From: Fomes fomentarius
Taxonomy: Eukaryota > Basidiomycota > Agaricomycetes > Polyporales > Polyporaceae
Assembly: GCA_022606135.1 (NCBI GenBank)
Contig: JABYQN010000008.1
Span: forward strand, 2,170,001 to 2,234,000
DNA length: 64,000 bases
Reading direction: 5' to 3'
The notes beneath the pieces are model-generated. The model had not been told where the DNA came from and did no database searches. It worked only from the letters and a program-made list of their open reading frames with translations. The position numbers and the translations under genes are program-made. Shown here piece after piece: positions 1 to 12,100 of this stretch (position 1 is the first letter of the stretch; every line of letters begins with the position of its first letter).

Positions 1-1374
1 AGTCGAATGGGACGGCTGGGTCGACGTCGTCGTGGAACAGCGTAAACAAGAAGCGCTCGCGCTCGCGCGCATCCACCAGGAAACCTTTGAGGACAACCCC
101 CAGCCTGTCAATGGGTTTGCAAGCAGCGGACGGGGAGAGTTCTGGGGCGAGGGGTGGTCGACGCAGTTTGGCGGCTCAACGTCGCGCATTGGCACGCCTT
201 CCCCGAGTGCGGGTACACCCGATCGCGAGCGGTATCACGGCTCAAAGGAGCGGCGTGGGGATGGCGAGGGGAGCGTGGAGGGAGGAGGCGATCATGGAGG
301 ATATGGAGAGGTTGGGTGGAGGTGGCCAAGGGGAGCGATACGGAGGGCTCGGAGGCGCACAGTTCGGACCGACACGCTCCTTCGACACTCGTCTCACAGC
401 GCCGTGCGACGGATGGGTCTGTCTCGGGCTTGTCTTCGTCGGCATCGCGTGCACAGCGGGCGAATCAGCCCCAGGCAGAAGGGCAGGCGCAGACCCGAGA
501 TCTAGGAGGAGCGGCGAGAGGGGGCGGTGAGCGGACGCTGTCGAGCTACTCGTCCGTGGATTCGCTGTTGAGAAAGACGGTCGCGATGCGGACGAACGTG
601 AAGACGATGAAGAGCAGCGCGAGCTTGAGCCTCTCGCAGGCGAAGCGCGCGTCGATGCATGTCCTGTTCCCCTCGCAGAGCGCCTCTCGTTCCGAGATGA
701 ATTTGAGCAGCGCGGTTGTTTCGCAGCGTGCCGCGTCGGTCTCGCCTCCACCGGTTTCTGGCTCTGATTTTGTCTCTTTGGGTGCGGGGCGGGGCGGCCA
801 CGGCCATGGCCATCAGAGCGGACACCACCTGTCCATGTCCCTGTCGAGGCCGTCCATGGCGAGCATGCGGAGTGCGACGAGTATCAACGCCCGTACGCGC
901 CCGCTATCCCCACTGTCGAGCCAAGTCCGGGACCAAGTGGGCTACGACGACAACGATGATGACGGCGACGGGCTCGACGGCGAAGACCAGGACGACGTGG
1001 ACGACGTCGAGGAGGGCGGCGAGGGCGAGGGCGAAGGGTGGGTCGAGTCCGAGCTCGGGCACAATCCGTCCTTGAGCGGCGGACACCACCCCATCCCGCT
1101 CCCGGGCATGCGCATGGTCCCCGCCGGGTACACGACGTTCCAGCATTCCGCGCTGTATGGCGGCTCGCTGGGTGGGAGCGTCAGTGGCGGCAAGGCTGGG
1201 AAAGGAGGCAAGGGAGGGAAGGGAGGTGGAGGGAGGGAGGAGGAGGAGCTCCATGCGGGGATCGTGCATGGCCAGAGCATGCAGCGGCTGCCGATGGGCA
1301 TGGCGCGGATGATGACGACGGTGAGCAGCACGGTCAGCGTTGGGCCGAGTGCGCGGAGGAGGGGCGGGAGGTGA
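1..1374 (+). CDS. 3' part of an unrecognised Ser/Gly-rich protein (5' end outside window)
   Basis: I do not recognise this gene. Coding-like sequence enters the window in frame 2 (an acidic/aromatic start, then a Gln/Glu/Ala-rich helical stretch) and continues from roughly position 340 in frame 1 to a TGA-type stop at 1372-1374. The frame change lies somewhere in 240-345, so an intron or an indel is needed there; I could not choose clean splice sites. The C-terminal 340 residues are low complexity: Ser-rich blocks, a His/Gly run, an acidic Asp/Glu tract (about 945-1040) and a Gly/Lys tract (about 1190-1240). No membrane segment or catalytic motif is visible. It may be the disordered tail of a larger regulatory protein, but nothing here says which. 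Confidence 0.5.
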
Positions 1375-2522
1375 GGTGGGGTAAGGTGCATGGTATGGTG
1401 GTCATGCCACGATGGCCGGTGTGGTGGGTTTATCACCGATTGCGACACGGGGAGGTTGGGAAGTCCTAGCGGCATGGCAGGGAAGACCACGACCGGGGGA
1501 AGACCATGTCCGGAGAACGACCGCAGGACCGCACGGAGAGCTAGACCATCGATGGATGGGGCAAGAGAGGCATCTGCATCTGCATGCAGGATCCAGATGC
1601 ATGGATGTATGATACGTTGATACAATAGGTACTCAGTCATTATTTTGTCGGCGACGGGATGGGCTGCGCCCGGGGTCATGGTGGAACACACAAGTACTCT
1701 ATATTTTCTTGCACACTCATCCACTCACTCACTCATCACTCACACTCACTCGCACTCGCACCGGAGCATTCACTACATGGTGTGAATACGTAGCAGTCGT
1801 GGATCATCATTTTACCTTCATCGTAATCATGGGCATTCTCCATTTCTTGTATCGTTTCCGGATTCGTTCACACTCGCATGTATTTGTAATCAGTACATCA
1901 TCAACACATCTCTTCTTCTTGCAACCCATGGCCAGGTTCCGATTCCACCGTGGATCGGTAAGTTCTGTATAAGTAGTCATCGGAGGTGGTATGTTGGAGG
2001 AATTGCTAGCTATATATAATAAGGTAAGTCCTCGTACGCATGACTCTACACCGTCTAACGCTGCAACGAGTCTGTTGCCCCTACTGAGGGATAGTTATTG
2101 ATTACCACTCGTAGTCGTTGAGCGACCTAGGTGAGGTATCTACCGGGGCGGAGACGGATTGTAGAGTGTGTCCTTACAAGCGCAGGACTGAGCTGAGCGT
2201 AGGCGTCACTTTGCTTCTAACTTTGTGGGTCAACAGGCCTAGATAAGCTATTATTCTGGGTTGACGAAGAATCGCTAATGGACTGTATACGCATGCCATT
2301 TGATCCCAGAACAGGTTGAACATGACGGATCGAGGTCGGAGGTCACACTGTATGTTCTCCAAGGCCTAGTATCTACTTCAGATTCATGACTCCCGAGTCC
2401 ATGGGAGTTTCGATGAAAGTAGAGGGCTTCCGTGCAGCAACGCTAAGTCGAGTGCTAATGTGGCGGTTGCGAGGGCAGCGCCGAGTCATTCACATCTCGA
2501 GACATACAAACGTCACGGTAAA
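1375..2522. other. Intergenic region
   Basis: About 1.1 kb between the convergent 3' ends of the window-edge gene and the Crinkler-like gene. It contains a short CACT-type tandem stretch near 1709-1762. I see no open coding structure or RNA gene. Confidence 0.6.
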
Positions 2523-4494
2523 CTACAAAACTCTGTAGAGCCCGTCCTGGTGCTTCTGCAGGATTGGTTCAAACGTCTTTGCGCCTGCCGCGCCCAGGAT
2601 TACCGGTGACACATACGCTGGGTATCGCACCTCCCCCGCCTTTCCGGCCCAATCAAAGTCAATGAAGCGGATCCTCGTGTCCTCTTTGTTCCGCCTATGC
2701 TTCGCCTGCATGATGTTCTGCCTCCTCAGATCCCCAAAGACGTACCCGCCGCCATTCAGCACGCCGAGCGCTCTACGCACGTCTGCGTGCACACTTGCGG
2801 GCAGAGGGTTATCCACACCGAAGGCATCCGCAAGCGTCGGCCCGTCCACATACTCCATGACGACCAGCGCCAGATCCTCGTACCCGTCCCCAAGTTCTCC
2901 GAAATGGATCAACGTCGGTGCGTACCCTGCCTGCGCCATGTGCGCGTGCGCGTCGCGGTCGTACTCGCGTACGAACTTGACCACGACATGCGAGTCTTGC
3001 GTGGAGAGCTTAGCCTCGAAGATGACACAGCTTGCGTCGCGCTCGAAGGGACGAACGTATTGGAACGTGACCTTCACGCCGTCCGCGTTGACGAAGGATG
3101 TGATGTATGGGCAGAAGCGAGGGTGAATGAATGTAGGAGTCACTTGAGGGGCGGTGAGCGTCCTGTAGAACTCGCTGAGCTGCTCCACCCCGCGCTTCAG
3201 GGCGTATAGGTGTCGAGCGACTGTGTACACCTGGCGGTCGTCCAGAAGCCGCGAGCATACGAGCGACATGTACGGTGTCAGCCGTTGAACGATGGTTCGG
3301 CTGGTCAGGACGGCGCCTTCAACGACCAGCCAAGACCCAGCCACCCCAACGACAAAGGACGGGCAGCAGCATGCATTCAGTGTTCGAGGACGCTGCACGA
3401 TCATCGATGGTGAGTGCACTGTCTTGTGAATTGCGGAGGAACTCACATTGTCTTGGTCCATAACCCAGTATCTCGTGTAGGAGAACGCCGCCTGTACCGA
3501 CGGATCCCCACCGAAACCTGAGTCGCCCTTCACCTCAACTACTAGTGGTGTGGCAGCACCGAGACTTCCTTGCACCTGTGAGATGTAGTCGGACGACGTA
3601 CCGACCTCATCGGTCGCATGCTCCAGCACGACACCGAGGATCTCCTCCATGATCTCGCGTGTCTCGCTATCCTCAGGGGCCGCCTCCGTGGCGGATACGG
3701 TGTGCATGAGCTTGGCAGTGAGCTGGAGAATGTCGTTAGGCACGACGACGGATTCGTCGTGCGCACAGCGTCCGAATTCCAAGAAGGCCGGGTGGTAGAG
3801 CTCTATGGGAAGGGCGACTGTGGCCGGCTTGCCCTCCGTAGTGCGACCATCGTAAATCGTGATCCCAGTGCTCGAGCCTTGGGAGCTGCTGCACTCAGAC
3901 TCCCATGATTGAACCAGCTGGGAAGGTGTTTCCTCTTGGAACTCTTTGAGAAAGAGGGCCAACTCTAGACACGTTGCAGATTTCAGAGAGCATGTTGATG
4001 ATAGAGATGTGCGCAGAAAAGACCTGTGTTCAGATGCGCGCCGGGTACCTCTACCTCAGGCTCGGCTTCCATAGGGGGCGGCGGCCCTCGACCCATCAAC
4101 AAGACTATGAATGTTTGTGGTGCACCTCCCGGCTGAAGCAGGTCTCTGATGATCCGTGAAGGATATATCACATTCGCGATATCCTCGAGTACGCCACGAG
4201 GGGAGTCCTTGAGTTGCTCGTACAGCTCATCACTAGTGTAATCTCCGGGCGTCTTGGGCTATGCATCTCTGAGCTAATTCAGCCTGTAGCAGCCTGTATA
4301 TCAGGCCGAAATCGCACCTGGTAGACGGTGGCGTCGACCACGCCGTATTCCGCCGTGATTTGGCGACTGAACTCCTGAATCTGGTCTTTTGCGTTGAGTT
4401 CGATGGGATACCCGTCATGAAAGGGGTTCGAAGAAAGGATGTCGCGTGTCGGTGCTGCCTCTAGATAAACGAAGCTGACCTCGATGGTGGTCAT
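2523..4494 (-). CDS. Crinkler-type (CR) effector-like protein: Ubl-like header, REase-like domain, kinase-like domain
   Basis: Four exons on the minus strand, 4494-4318, 4258-4024, 3964-3447 and 3392-2523, give a predicted 599-residue protein with consistent phases; the three introns are 59, 59 and 54 bp. Residues 1-115 resemble the ubiquitin-like header of Crinkler proteins. A central alpha/beta segment carries VEVKG at about 280-284, matching the ExK signature of restriction-endonuclease-fold (PD-(D/E)xK) domains, followed by a beta-rich stretch. The C-terminal third looks like a degenerate protein-kinase fold: VVVKF (Lys about 449), VMEYVDG hinge, GDLRRQNIM catalytic loop (Asp about 531) and IDFDW (Asp about 555). 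Header plus REase plus kinase-like domain is an architecture described for fungal CR proteins; the role here, effector or intracellular conflict protein, is inference. No signal peptide is visible. The start ATG at 4494 was chosen because the splice chain from it is fully open. Confidence 0.75.
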
Positions 4495-4975
4495 GGTGGT
4501 CAGTAGGGAGGTTGCTTGGAGGTCTACTGTCGTTTGATACCGTACAGTGCTGAACGGTGCTCTGGTCGAGCTCTGTACTGATAGATGTTGGCATTTTTCG
4601 TGGCCGATCGAGCGCCCAAGTGTGTGACAGTGCAGTGCACGAAAATGTGTGCGAGGTCACTGTGTTCTTGCCTCAGATTACCTGTAGAGTTCTCTTAGAT
4701 GCCCAGTGAGTCTTCCGACCCATTTACACGCCTCACAAATATTGTGAACTTATCGACTTCTCGGCCATGACATCAGGCTCCAAGGCTCTCCATCTCCGAG
4801 TCTGAGTAGGATATTGCAAACCCGAGACCACTCGTTGAGGGAATGAAATTGCACATAGAAGGCATAGAGGCTATCAGGCATATCAGATGTGCTAGCGAGA
4901 CTCAGGGGCAAATAGAACAGTTCGCGTACCCAGAACTTCGTCAGAACGGGATCACTGTGCATAGCTAATAGATCT

Positions 4976-5395
4976 ATGATCTGGTTTCTGTAACTTACAG
5001 AATCGAGTATCTATGCAGATTCAAAAGGTACAGGTGTGTTTCTGAGGCTTGTAGCAGTGTATATGATTGGTCTCAGAGCGACAGCAAGGACGCAAACGGG
5101 TCTTCCGATTTTTCTGGTTTTTCTTTGTGGCAAAAGTCAGTCGGAGTTGAATTTTGCAAACTACAGCTGTTTCCAAAATTGGTGGCCGCTCATCTCCGAC
5201 TGACGCGCGCGCACTTTCGACACGAAAAAGTCAGCAAAATAGGAAAAATCGACGGTGCCCTTGCTGCTGCATCCCTTGCTCCGAGACTAGTCCTATGTAC
5301 TGCTACAAGCCTTGCAAACACACATACGCCTTCTGGATCTCCATAGAGACTCGGTTATGTAAGTTACAGAAGTCAGATCATCTAGAGATAATCTC
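4976..5395. repeat. Fold-back (inverted-repeat) element
   Basis: The left arm, starting near TGATCTGGTTTCTGTAACTT, is repeated imperfectly in reverse complement in the right arm ending near 5395 (AAGTTACAGAAGTCAGATCA). Similarity continues inward through GGCTTGTAGCAGT and a T-rich block. The innermost arms are GTCAGTCGGAG (about 5136-5146) and its exact complement CTCCGACTGAC near 5197-5207, leaving a central loop of about 50 bp. The size (about 420 bp), absence of an ORF and near-full-length palindromy suit a MITE or fold-back transposon remnant. I did not find a convincing target-site duplication. Confidence 0.6.
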
Positions 5396-5639
5396 CCAGT
5401 TCTGACGAAGATCCGGCCACAGAAACCTCTTCTCTTTGCCCTGGAGGCTCCTAGCATACTACATACACACTCCCTACTATCTATGTGCGATGCTATGCAG
5501 CCTATGAGCAATTGTCGGCTTATGATGCCTTGCTCGAAGTTGCGGACGTTTGGCGCCCGATGACGTGGTTACCGAGGCAGGCCGAAGAGTGGACTTCTGT
5601 ACCTCGTGAGGCTTGAAAACCACTCAGCGTGCTCACCCA

Positions 5640-5780
5640 TGCCTCCCAATGAGTTCTGTCGGATACTCGAGGCGAGAACGCGAAGTGACCTCCCATATGC
5701 TTTTCGAATTTTTCGTGTGCAAAGTGTGCTGTGCAGTTGGGCGCTCGGCCACCAAAAACGCAAACAGCTGTATCACCGCC
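5640..5780. repeat. Partial copy related to the fold-back element
   Basis: Words from one arm of the 4976-5395 element recur here in the same order: TTTTTCGTGT, AAAGTG, CGGCCACCAA and AAACAGCTGTA. This suggests a diverged partial copy a few hundred bases from the main element. The alignment was made by eye and the ends are uncertain. Confidence 0.4.
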
Positions 5781-5918
5781 CAACGAGTTCTATACCGCGT
5801 ACATATATATACCCACGCGCTCTTGGGACGTGGTCGAGTGAATCGTGTGGCATTTTCGCGCTTTTGGGTACACCCACAATGCAACAATAGTGTACGTAGC
5901 AGTATGGACAGTATTCGC

Positions 5919-8900
5919 TCAGTTGTATCCTCCAGTCGAGAGCGAGGGCGGGACCGCGTCCTTGCCCCTCCCGCACGAGACGTTGATATCGTCCGTCAGC
6001 TGCACCTCGATCAAAGAGCCTCTGGTGAACGCGTCCCAGTCGATGTAGCAGTTCGACCTCCACGGTTTCCCGTCTATCTTCACGCTCTACAGTCAAGCCG
6101 CGCATCGTCAGGACCAGCTGGAAGGGAAAGAAGAACTGGGAAGACGGGCTAACCTGGACAAAGACCGTGCCGCCGTTGCCATCCTTCGGGTTGCCCTTGA
6201 AGCCGTTCGCGCGGATGGTCGTAGTCGTGTTTAGCACCGGGTTGCGGAACGAGATCTGCGGGAAGTAGGGAGAGGAGAGGAGGAACTGACGCGTGGCGGG
6301 GAGCGGGTACAGCCCGGCGAGGTAGAACGCGACGTAGCTGCCCATCGCGCCCGAGTCTGCACAGCCGGGTCAGATGGGGCATCACTGCAGGATTGTCCGT
6401 CAGTGCGAGGAGGAGACGTACCGTCGTTACCAGGCAAGCCACTTGTAGACGTGTTGTAGAACTGTGCGATCACCTGGCGAGAACGCTGCGTGCTCAGACC
6501 GGGCTTGTTGGCGTAGTGGTACATGAAGGGGATATGCTGAGAGGGCTCGTTCGTGGAATCGAAGTAGCCCTAAATGTGTATATCAGTCGGAGTCCTTCCT
6601 CGTAACATGGACGAGCAGCACGAAATTACCTCTTCGAACATGAAGTCGAGACGCTCGATGAACTTCTCGTCCCCACCTTGCAGCTCGATTAGCTTGGCGG
6701 TATCGTGAGGCACGTATTGGGAGTACTGTTCAAAGGACAAGTCACGACGCAGGGTGCAGTCAGAGGGCCCATTGTGCATACCACGATAGGAGAGCCCTCG
6801 TAGAATCCATCATGGCGCTGTGCGTTCAAGAAGCACGTAGCCTTCGCAGGGTCATGTATACTGCAGTGACGAGGGTCCGTGAGGTTGAATTGACCGTCCA
6901 CGAAGCGAGGCTGAAAGGGGGTCAGCAGACGTATGTAGGAGCGATTGAAACGACAAATCACCTGCATGAAGCCGACGATGTCATTGTTGCCAGGGAATGT
7001 CACATTCCCATTCCACACGTTGAGGAAGTTCGCGGAGCGCTGGAGGTACTACTCCGTCGAATAGGCGGTTAACTTACGCGAGTGGTGGATGTTGGGCAGT
7101 CACATACCTTCCTCGCATCACTTGTCTTCCCAAGAGCTTTGGCTACTTGGGAAATCGAAAAGTCGTTGAAGGCGTACTAGCGAACACTTAGCCCACATCA
7201 CCATACATGCTAAATAGCGACTAACCTCAAGCGTGCGCGAGACTTGCTTGGTGTTCGTACCACTGCGCTCCCAGACATCCGCGGGAATGTACCCTGCAAA
7301 CCCACGCATATGACTCAGCACCCATGCTCTGAGCTAGCAGAGCGAGGTGGTTACCAAGGGTCTTCCAGATATTCGCCTGTCTGCCATGCAAATTCCAGTT
7401 GGGAGGCTGCTGCTCCGCATCTGCGAGGAGGGCATTATAGAGGGCGTCTGAGGAGACGCTCAGTGCCTTGGCCTGCTTCTGGAATCTACGCTGTTCGTCA
7501 ATCACTAGTGTCGTGTCGGGTTTGAGAGGGCGTCAATAGCGTACTTGACGAGGAACTCTGCGAGAATCGGATCCCCGTCTGATCATGACACGGGACCGAA
7601 CGAATCAATGTGACGGAAGAAAGAAGGGCAGAGGGAAGGACTAACTGCTTCCTCCTTGGGTGTAGTGCTTCAACGTCGCGCCACGACATTCGGGAATCCA
7701 TCCTATGCCACCGCGTCAGTACCAAGCCTCTGACCCGGCCGAGCAGTGGGTTCAGATACCTTCGTGTTGTTGGATGTCGATCATGGCGCGGACGATCCGC
7801 GCAAACGTGGCTGGGTCGTGAAGCGACATCAAAGGGAACATAGTACGATACGTATCCCACTGCGAACATAAGTCAGCGCGCAAATCAAAAGATCAATTCT
7901 GGGAGAGGTAAGCCCACGTTGCAGTAGAACGAGTCGTAGTACGGTTCGGCGGACTTCCAGTGAGGGTTCTCCCCAGTGTCTGTCAGAAGCCCCGCCCATC
8001 AGCTATCGCGAGCAACCTTTGGAAGTGAGGAGAAAGCGCACAGTCCGCGGGCGACAGATGAGTCCGGTAAACGGAGCTGTACAGCAGGTTGACGATCTCC
8101 GGGTCCACGCCTCGGGGGTCAACCTGGATACGACCAAGGAGTTCGCTCCATTGTGCACGAGACGCCGCCCGGACCTTCTCAAATCCGAAGTCTGGGATTT
8201 CTTGTTCTGCGTTCGCACACGCCTGGTCGACGGATATGAATGACACGCCGACGCGGGCAAGAATGGAGGTGCGCCCTGGAAAGGTATGATAGATTAGTTG
8301 GATACTGGCATGGCGATGGAAGTCGGGATACGTGATAGTACCGTTAGTGTTGGGTCTGAACTGGAAGAGTGCACCCATCTCAGATTGGAAATCTAGGTGA
8401 CGACTGATATTAGCTACTCTATCCATGAGGATACGTCTTTCTGCATCATATACGTACTGGTGTACATCTGTGTGATCGAGACTGTGTTCTTCACGGGGTA
8501 ATTGCTCGTCCATGCACCAAACTCGGTGGGAGCGCCCTGCGCATGCGACATCGTGTCATAGATACATCGCGAAAGAGTGGGGAAAGAGACACACTAGGTC
8601 GTAGCCTGCGCCCTTGAAGTCCACGCATGTGAACGCGCGGTACTGACCAGGACCAAATGAAGCCGAAAACGATGCACCACCTATGACGGGGCATACGGCA
8701 AGTGAGCAGGAAACTGCTGAGTCCACGAACATGTATGGCACTGACCCTTTACGCGTCCGGTTTTCTCGTCCAATTCCATGATCGGGTCTGTCGCGCTCCG
8801 TTGACCGTCGTTGGTGATATCGACAAGGATGCGAGGGAACTTGATGCCCTCGGGGAATGTGTAGCTATGCGGCAGGTGAATGTAAGTCCAGTCATACACA

Positions 8901-9759
8901 CAACATCGCTATCATCTAGATGCCATACCGGTGCAACGCGGTACGACGGGTCGCGGTAAGTTCGACGCGAACCTCGGTAGACTGAAGCCGAATAGTGAGT
9001 AAACAGGTACCCCGTCCGAGTGCACACATACCAGGTTTGACGAGAAGTAACCTGGTTCGGCTGCATCGTCGGGTGTGCCTACAATGCGAGTCATTATCGG
9101 ACCCGGCCTGGTTCAGTGCTATAGTTCTATCTCCTCACCATCTGACAAGATTTTGCGCAAGACCTTTCGCCCAGCGATCGTGGTTTGGCATTCCTCATAA
9201 TTGTTGCCTACACCGCAAGAGGCATACGGGAAGAGTTTGAAGTTTGACAATGGGACGGACTGTATCCCAGCGTTATCAGTATGCATCCAGACAGTCGTGC
9301 ACCGGAGAAGCTTACTCCTCCAGTCCCGTCGTCGTGCAGTTGGGAAAACCCAGTCACATTGTATATAGGGTTCGCGTCGTACCCAGCGTGCTGCAGCACG
9401 TCCCTTGTGAGCAATGTATGTGGTGGGGGAGGAGGACGCGAGGATACGCACATTTCCTGGCGAATCTGTGTCCATGCCGACTTTCACCATCCCGCGAGGG
9501 ACATTCGCTCCTGCGGCAAAGTCAGGCCACCCTGTCGTTCCGAGAAGCAGATGCACTTACCGGGAAAAACGTGACCATCGCTGGTCGTGCCAACGAAGAG
9601 GTTTACATGGCTCGCCGCGTCACGAATGAACGGAGAGGATTGTGCAGACACCTCGGGTTCGGCCGCGCTCGCAGTGACAACCCCAGATGTCTGGACACCG
9701 ACTACAGTCACCGCATAGTACGAGAGCACCGCGACCTTCGTGCCGGGCGACAACTTCAT
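5919..9759 (-). CDS. GH92 family alpha-mannosidase (secreted), copy 1
   Basis: Multi-exon gene with exon blocks in all three minus frames joined by short introns. Start ATG at 9759 is followed by a hydrophobic N-terminus consistent with a signal peptide. GH92 landmarks in order: SHVNLFVGTTSDGHVFPG, GMVKVGMDTDSPGN, HAGYDANP, GFSQLHDDGTGG, ARVGVSFIS, LYSSVYRTHLSPAD, QVSRTLE, the GNDDSGAMGSY region (split by an intron near 6360-6440) and the C-terminal LTDDINVSCG block ending at the TGA 5921-5919. In GH92 enzymes the Asp pair of GNDD and a Glu of the TLEY region act in Ca-dependent inverting hydrolysis of alpha-mannosides, usually from N-glycans or mannans; that is family knowledge. The gene is paralogous to the plus-strand copy at 24212-27611 and in opposite orientation. 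I saw no frame break, but not every intron was resolved. Confidence 0.9.
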
Positions 9760-9810
9760 GATAGCACGAGCGGGAGTCTGGAGAGACCCAGACGCCTCTC
9801 CTCGACGCAC

Positions 9811-9820
9811 TCTTATATAC
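9811..9820 (-). promoter_or_regulatory. TATA box of GH92 copy 1
   Basis: GTATATAAGA reads on the minus strand about 52 bp upstream of the chosen ATG (9759), a spacing similar to that of the second GH92 gene. Confidence 0.6.
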
Positions 9821-10698
9821 CTATGCTGCTGACGTCCTCATGCTGGTCGCCCTCGGCATCGAAGTCGATCAGACGAACGGTGTGTGAAGCATCTATACAG
9901 TCAATCAATAGTCTCGTTCCAGCGCTCTGCGGAAGGAGCAGCTGACCGCGGGCCAGGGCCAGTATTTGCCATGTGAGGAGCTGCAACCGCGCACAGTGAT
10001 AGGCGGTGTCAGCACTAAACGGGCCGACCGCGGCCGTCCGCCGACGCTCGTCGCGTATTCCGCCCACGTGATAGATGTTTGGCAGGAACACTACAGCGTG
10101 CAGCGAGCCTCAGTCAATCTAAGGTTAGTTGTCGTGTCATTGTGCCTGTGACGAGATGACGGCGTGGCGGCATGAGATACCAGACACTTCGAGGGTGATA
10201 CTTAGCATGCCATTAGATAAGCCGCGACTAGTAAGGTGAGTATGTCCTTGGCCCCTTCCAACGTGAACGGTATTGTTATCTGACCTGTGTGGTTAATCTA
10301 GGCGCAAACACACGACATGATCTTACCTGCCTCTATCGAAATATGTCGAACCACGCACCCATTCCTTCAATGATAAGTATCGGCTCCCATAACAGTGTGA
10401 GGCTCGAGAAGCAGAGCCGTCTTGACGACGTCCAAGGTACGTGAAGGTTGAGACCAAATCAATAATCTGGCAGATGATAGTTGTAACCCTGCGGCATAGT
10501 CGACAGTAGATACCAAGGATCCGACTGGCCCGAGAGCAGCAGATCCCGCCCACGTGCAGTATTTAGCGTTGATCTCCTAAATCAAGTCTGCATCAACCGA
10601 TGTCGTTCTATGCTGCGTCTAGGGTGCTTTGTCTGACCAGAACTTGTTTATAAACTGAACAAGAGGGCTGCGAGCGATGGAGCCCAGGTGCCATAGAC
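9821..10698. other. Intergenic region between divergent genes
   Basis: Promoter region shared by the minus-strand GH92 gene and the plus-strand membrane-protein gene. It contains a short diverged third copy of the direct repeat (about 10128-10212) and a TTTATAAA box near 10647. No ORF of note. Confidence 0.5.
10128..10212. repeat. Partial third copy of the 11684/14518 direct repeat
   Basis: Matches in order to the middle of the repeat at 11684-11998: a TTGTCGTG-CATTGTG segment, GACGAGAT, GGCGGCATGAGATA and an ACTTCGAGGGT...GATACTT-GCATGCC segment. It lies upstream of the membrane-protein gene, whereas the full repeats lie downstream of it. Confidence 0.4.
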
Positions 10699-11641
10699 AT
10701 GTCGTCCCTTCCTCCCTTCGACTCTACTAACAACGCCCAGGCCGGCGCCTACTCTCCTACCAGTACGCTACCGGACACGCAAACGCTGCCAACCACCTCT
10801 AGCTCCATCCTTTTGATCACTGCATTCACATCGTCGACTGCCCGTATACACGTCAACAACGAGCAGCAGCCGGCTCAGGTTCCCAGTGAGCCCGGTTTAC
10901 TTCCTGTCTCCGCAGCATGGCAGCAACAGTCAACCGACGCAATCTCCGTGGCCGCGTTTGCCGCAGCACTCTCCGTAGTCGTGTTTGCCGCAGCGGCTGT
11001 GTGCATTGCGATTTTGATATGGCATATCCGCGGTCGCCGTCGCCATTCAACGCAAACCAGTCGAAGGCCTGAAGGCTTTCGATCGCGTGGTGCTGGTATG
11101 TCCAAAATCAGTCGCCTTGTCTCGGTTATCCTCATGCAAGCCATGTGTGAAGGACGCCGTGCGGAGCTACACGATTCCTCGTTGTCATCCAGACAGATAC
11201 CAGCGAGCGACCCTGCCCATTCGATCGACACCATCGACCCACGCATGAAGACGCCATCAACTGCTGCTGTCCGACCGCGATCGTTTGGCGATGCATATCT
11301 CAATTGTGAGGATCCCGACCCGACTGAATCAGATGGTTTTCATAGACCAAGTGTACTCTCCTCTGCCAACGCCACTCTGCGCTAACCGGACTCGGACACC
11401 CCTCCCTACTATAGACGACACAACATCAATCCCGCTCCTGCACACATAAACGGCAATGGGCATATACTGCGCACTGGAGCTCCCCAGAACTATCGATCGA
11501 AAAGCCATGCGGTTCAGGGGAACCCTCCGTATGACGCACGATTGGATGACCATCATGCACAGGGCGAGGACGCACGAAGTGACGCTGGTGTTGCTCCTTC
11601 CAGTGTCCCTCCCTCCCCCGTACTCAGAAGTGTGGAGCTGA
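10699..11641 (+). pseudogene. Broken Ser/Thr-rich single-pass membrane protein with PPPY tail
   Basis: The open part (10699-11385) encodes a Ser/Thr/Pro-rich ectodomain, a long hydrophobic segment at about residues 81-110 and an RGRRRH stop-transfer. A likely in-frame 45-bp intron (11096-11140) follows. An in-frame TAA at 11383-11385 stops translation just before a segment (PDSDTPPYY) that aligns with PDSDAPPFY of the copy at 55374. Reading on past the TAA, the sequence stays coding-like to APSSVPP, where a 4-bp CTCC expansion relative to the 55 kb copy moves the terminal LPPPYSEVWS tail (stop 11639-11641) out of frame. Compared with its relatives it therefore has a nonsense codon and a frameshift. 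The truncated 228-residue product could still be made. No clear signal peptide. Confidence 0.65.
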
Positions 11642-11683
11642 GGTGGGTAAGGAGAACTGACTGTACGTTATCCTGCGGGAGTG

Positions 11684-11998
11684 TTGACATGGGTTGGTAA
11701 CAGACACGGAGAAGAAGCCAATTGGAGGCTTGTCGTGACATTGTGTCTGTCCGAAACCGTGGGACGAGATCGCGTACCTTGAAGGGGGCGGCGGCATGAG
11801 GTAGTACTTCGGAGGGTATGCTTGATGCCTTGAACTTATAGGGGTCCCAAGAAGTCATAGTGATCATCTAGTACCGTGTCCACCGATAACAACTTTTCGC
11901 GAGCCGCAAGTGCTAGGGAGCTGCGCTCATATTTTGGGACGAGTGTTCGATGCTTGTGTGGATCCCGGGTTTTACAATACGAGTACAACAGCTCATGC
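11684..11998. repeat. Direct repeat, left copy, flanking the F-box insertion
   Basis: Begins TTGACATGGGTTGGTAACAG and ends GTACAACAGCTCATGC. The right copy is at 14518-14804. By eye the two are roughly 80-85% alike with several small indels, and both share the central GCGGCATGAGGT and CTTGATGCCTT blocks. The left copy stops where homology to the downstream flank of the plus-strand F-box gene starts. Confidence 0.8.
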
Positions 11999-12100
11999 CA
12001 CTCTTCATCTAAATCCGATAACACACCCTTGAGGTCGAGGGCGTCGAGACAGCTGTGTCGCCTGTGTCGCCTGCACGATAGTAGCTTCAGTACACTGCTA

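Larger units (their letters stand above)
4495..5918. other. Intergenic region with repeat cluster
   Basis: About 1.4 kb between the start of the Crinkler-like gene and the 3' end of the GH92 gene. It holds the fold-back repeat at 4976-5395 and a partial further copy at about 5640-5780 (listed separately). No gene is supported. Confidence 0.6.
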
